Assembly: GCA_001596155.1 (NCBI GenBank) | Contig: CP014771.1 | Span: 5,146,001-5,210,000 of the forward strand | DNA: 64,000 nucleotides | Direction of reading: 5' to 3' | From: Hymenobacter psoromatis | GTDB taxonomy: Bacteria; Bacteroidota; Bacteroidia; Cytophagales; Hymenobacteraceae | Shown here: positions 63,526 to 64,000 of the stretch, in pieces | Numbering within the stretch: the first letter of the stretch is position 1 | Layout of the letters: each line of letters begins with the position of its first letter | Translations under genes and position numbers: made by a program | Notes under the pieces: model-generated | Databases searched by the model: none | Told to the model about the DNA's origin: nothing | Seen by the model: the letters and a program-made list of their open reading frames with translations, nothing else

Positions 63526-64000
63526 GCTAGTGCCTTTACGTCGCTTTACCGCCCGTTGGGGGGTAGGGCTGTTGCTGGCTGCGCTCACGCTGGGCGCGGG
63601 CGCGTGCCAGCAAGCCAAACCTGACGCCGCCACGGCTGCCAAGCCTGGCCAGGCGGCCTACTACACCTGCCCCATGCACCCGCAAATTCACGCGGAGGAG
63701 CCCGGCAGCTGTCCCATCTGCCACATGGACCTGATTGCGGTGGCCCCTACCCCGGTTGCCGCGGCCGCGGCGGCCCAGCCGGCCGCGGCAGTCGGGTACA
63801 CCTGCCCCATGCACCCGCAAATCCACGCCCACGCGCCGGGTAGCTGCCCTATTTGCGGCATGGACCTGGTGAAAACGTCGGCCCGCCCGACCATCAATAA
63901 GCTGCCAGATAGTGACTTATCCACCAACGACCTCATTCTCACTGCCCAGCAGCTGGAGCTGGGTAACATTCAGGTGCGAACGCTCCGCCCCGAATCAACC
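63518..64000 (+). CDS. Second adaptor-like lipoprotein with two tandem heavy-metal-binding domains (partial)
   Basis: From ATG 63518 (overlapping the previous stop by 8 bases) 161 residues are visible. The lipobox is LGAGACQQ. Two heavy-metal-binding domains follow, YYTCPMHPQIHAEEPGSCPI and YTCPMHPQIHAHAPGSCPIC, separated by an Ala/Pro linker. Then an adaptor-like start LILTAQQLELGNIQVRTL. The C-terminal part is outside the window. It is probably another CusB-type adaptor or a CusF-like loading protein. Confidence 0.8.
   Translation, partial: MNKLVPLRRFTARWGVGLLLAALTLGAGACQQAKPDAATAAKPGQAAYYTCPMHPQIHAEEPGSCPICHMDLIAVAPTPVAAAAAAQPAAAVGYTCPMHPQIHAHAPGSCPICGMDLVKTSARPTINKLPDSDLSTNDLILTAQQLELGNIQVRTLRPEST

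Overview
The window looks like part of a high-GC member of the Bacteroidota, most likely Hymenobacter or a close relative. The grounds are the gene families (HYC_CC_PP small secreted proteins, DUF6799, DUF4396, BLUF and PAS kinases), promoter -7 boxes of the TAATTTTG type, frequent ACCCCC-type tracts, and many long intergenic hairpin repeats. No rRNA, tRNA or CRISPR array was seen. Whether this is chromosome or a large plasmid cannot be decided from the sequence.

Layout. 1-8.8 kb holds housekeeping or signalling genes separated by hairpin repeats: two PAS histidine kinases, a thioredoxin-fold protein, a BLUF photoreceptor, triosephosphate isomerase, a DUF3592 gene cleanly split by an 820-bp IS5-family element, and an orphan beta subunit of an alternate F1Fo (N-type) ATPase. 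8.8-12.7 kb is mobile debris: two decayed IS110 transposases, an HNH/AP2 endonuclease and a tyrosine integrase, the last two each broken by one in-frame TAG. 13.0-16.1 kb (minus strand) is a two-gene cassette in which both products carry PD-(D/E)xK-like nuclease motifs and no methyltransferase is present; it is a candidate uncharacterised defence module.

16.2-64 kb is a large copper (and probably silver) resistance island. It contains two AraC regulators fused to an HMA-like domain, a membrane cupredoxin, the CopA P-type ATPase, two complete tripartite RND systems (24.7-31.0 kb and 57.7-64 kb, the second with its permease split into two overlapping ORFs), a Csp-type copper storage protein, an HMA chaperone, Met-rich and Cys-rich exported proteins, several CPMHP-type heavy-metal-binding proteins, and an 849-residue multicopper oxidase carrying Met-rich repeats and a C-terminal beta-barrel-like segment. 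Fragments of a further P-type ATPase, ZIP transporters, an HMA protein, oxidases and an RND adaptor show repeated duplication and decay.

The most striking unit is an eight-gene minus-strand operon at 43.96-52.8 kb that looks like the membrane arm of respiratory complex I (NuoA, H, J, K, L, M, N). It has no NuoC, E, F, G or I. NuoB-like and NuoD-like domains are fused into one 668-residue protein that lacks the Fe-S cysteines and the quinone-site histidine, and the two are joined by a long His/Met-rich linker of the same kind as in the copper oxidase next door. NuoJ has a Met-saturated transmembrane helix. My inference is an ion-gradient-coupled copper-handling complex derived from complex I.

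A ten-base element, CTTGCATAAT, occurs six times exactly and twice with one mismatch, only within the copper region and upstream of its genes. Two of the exact copies lie 22 bp apart. It is a candidate copper-regulon operator.
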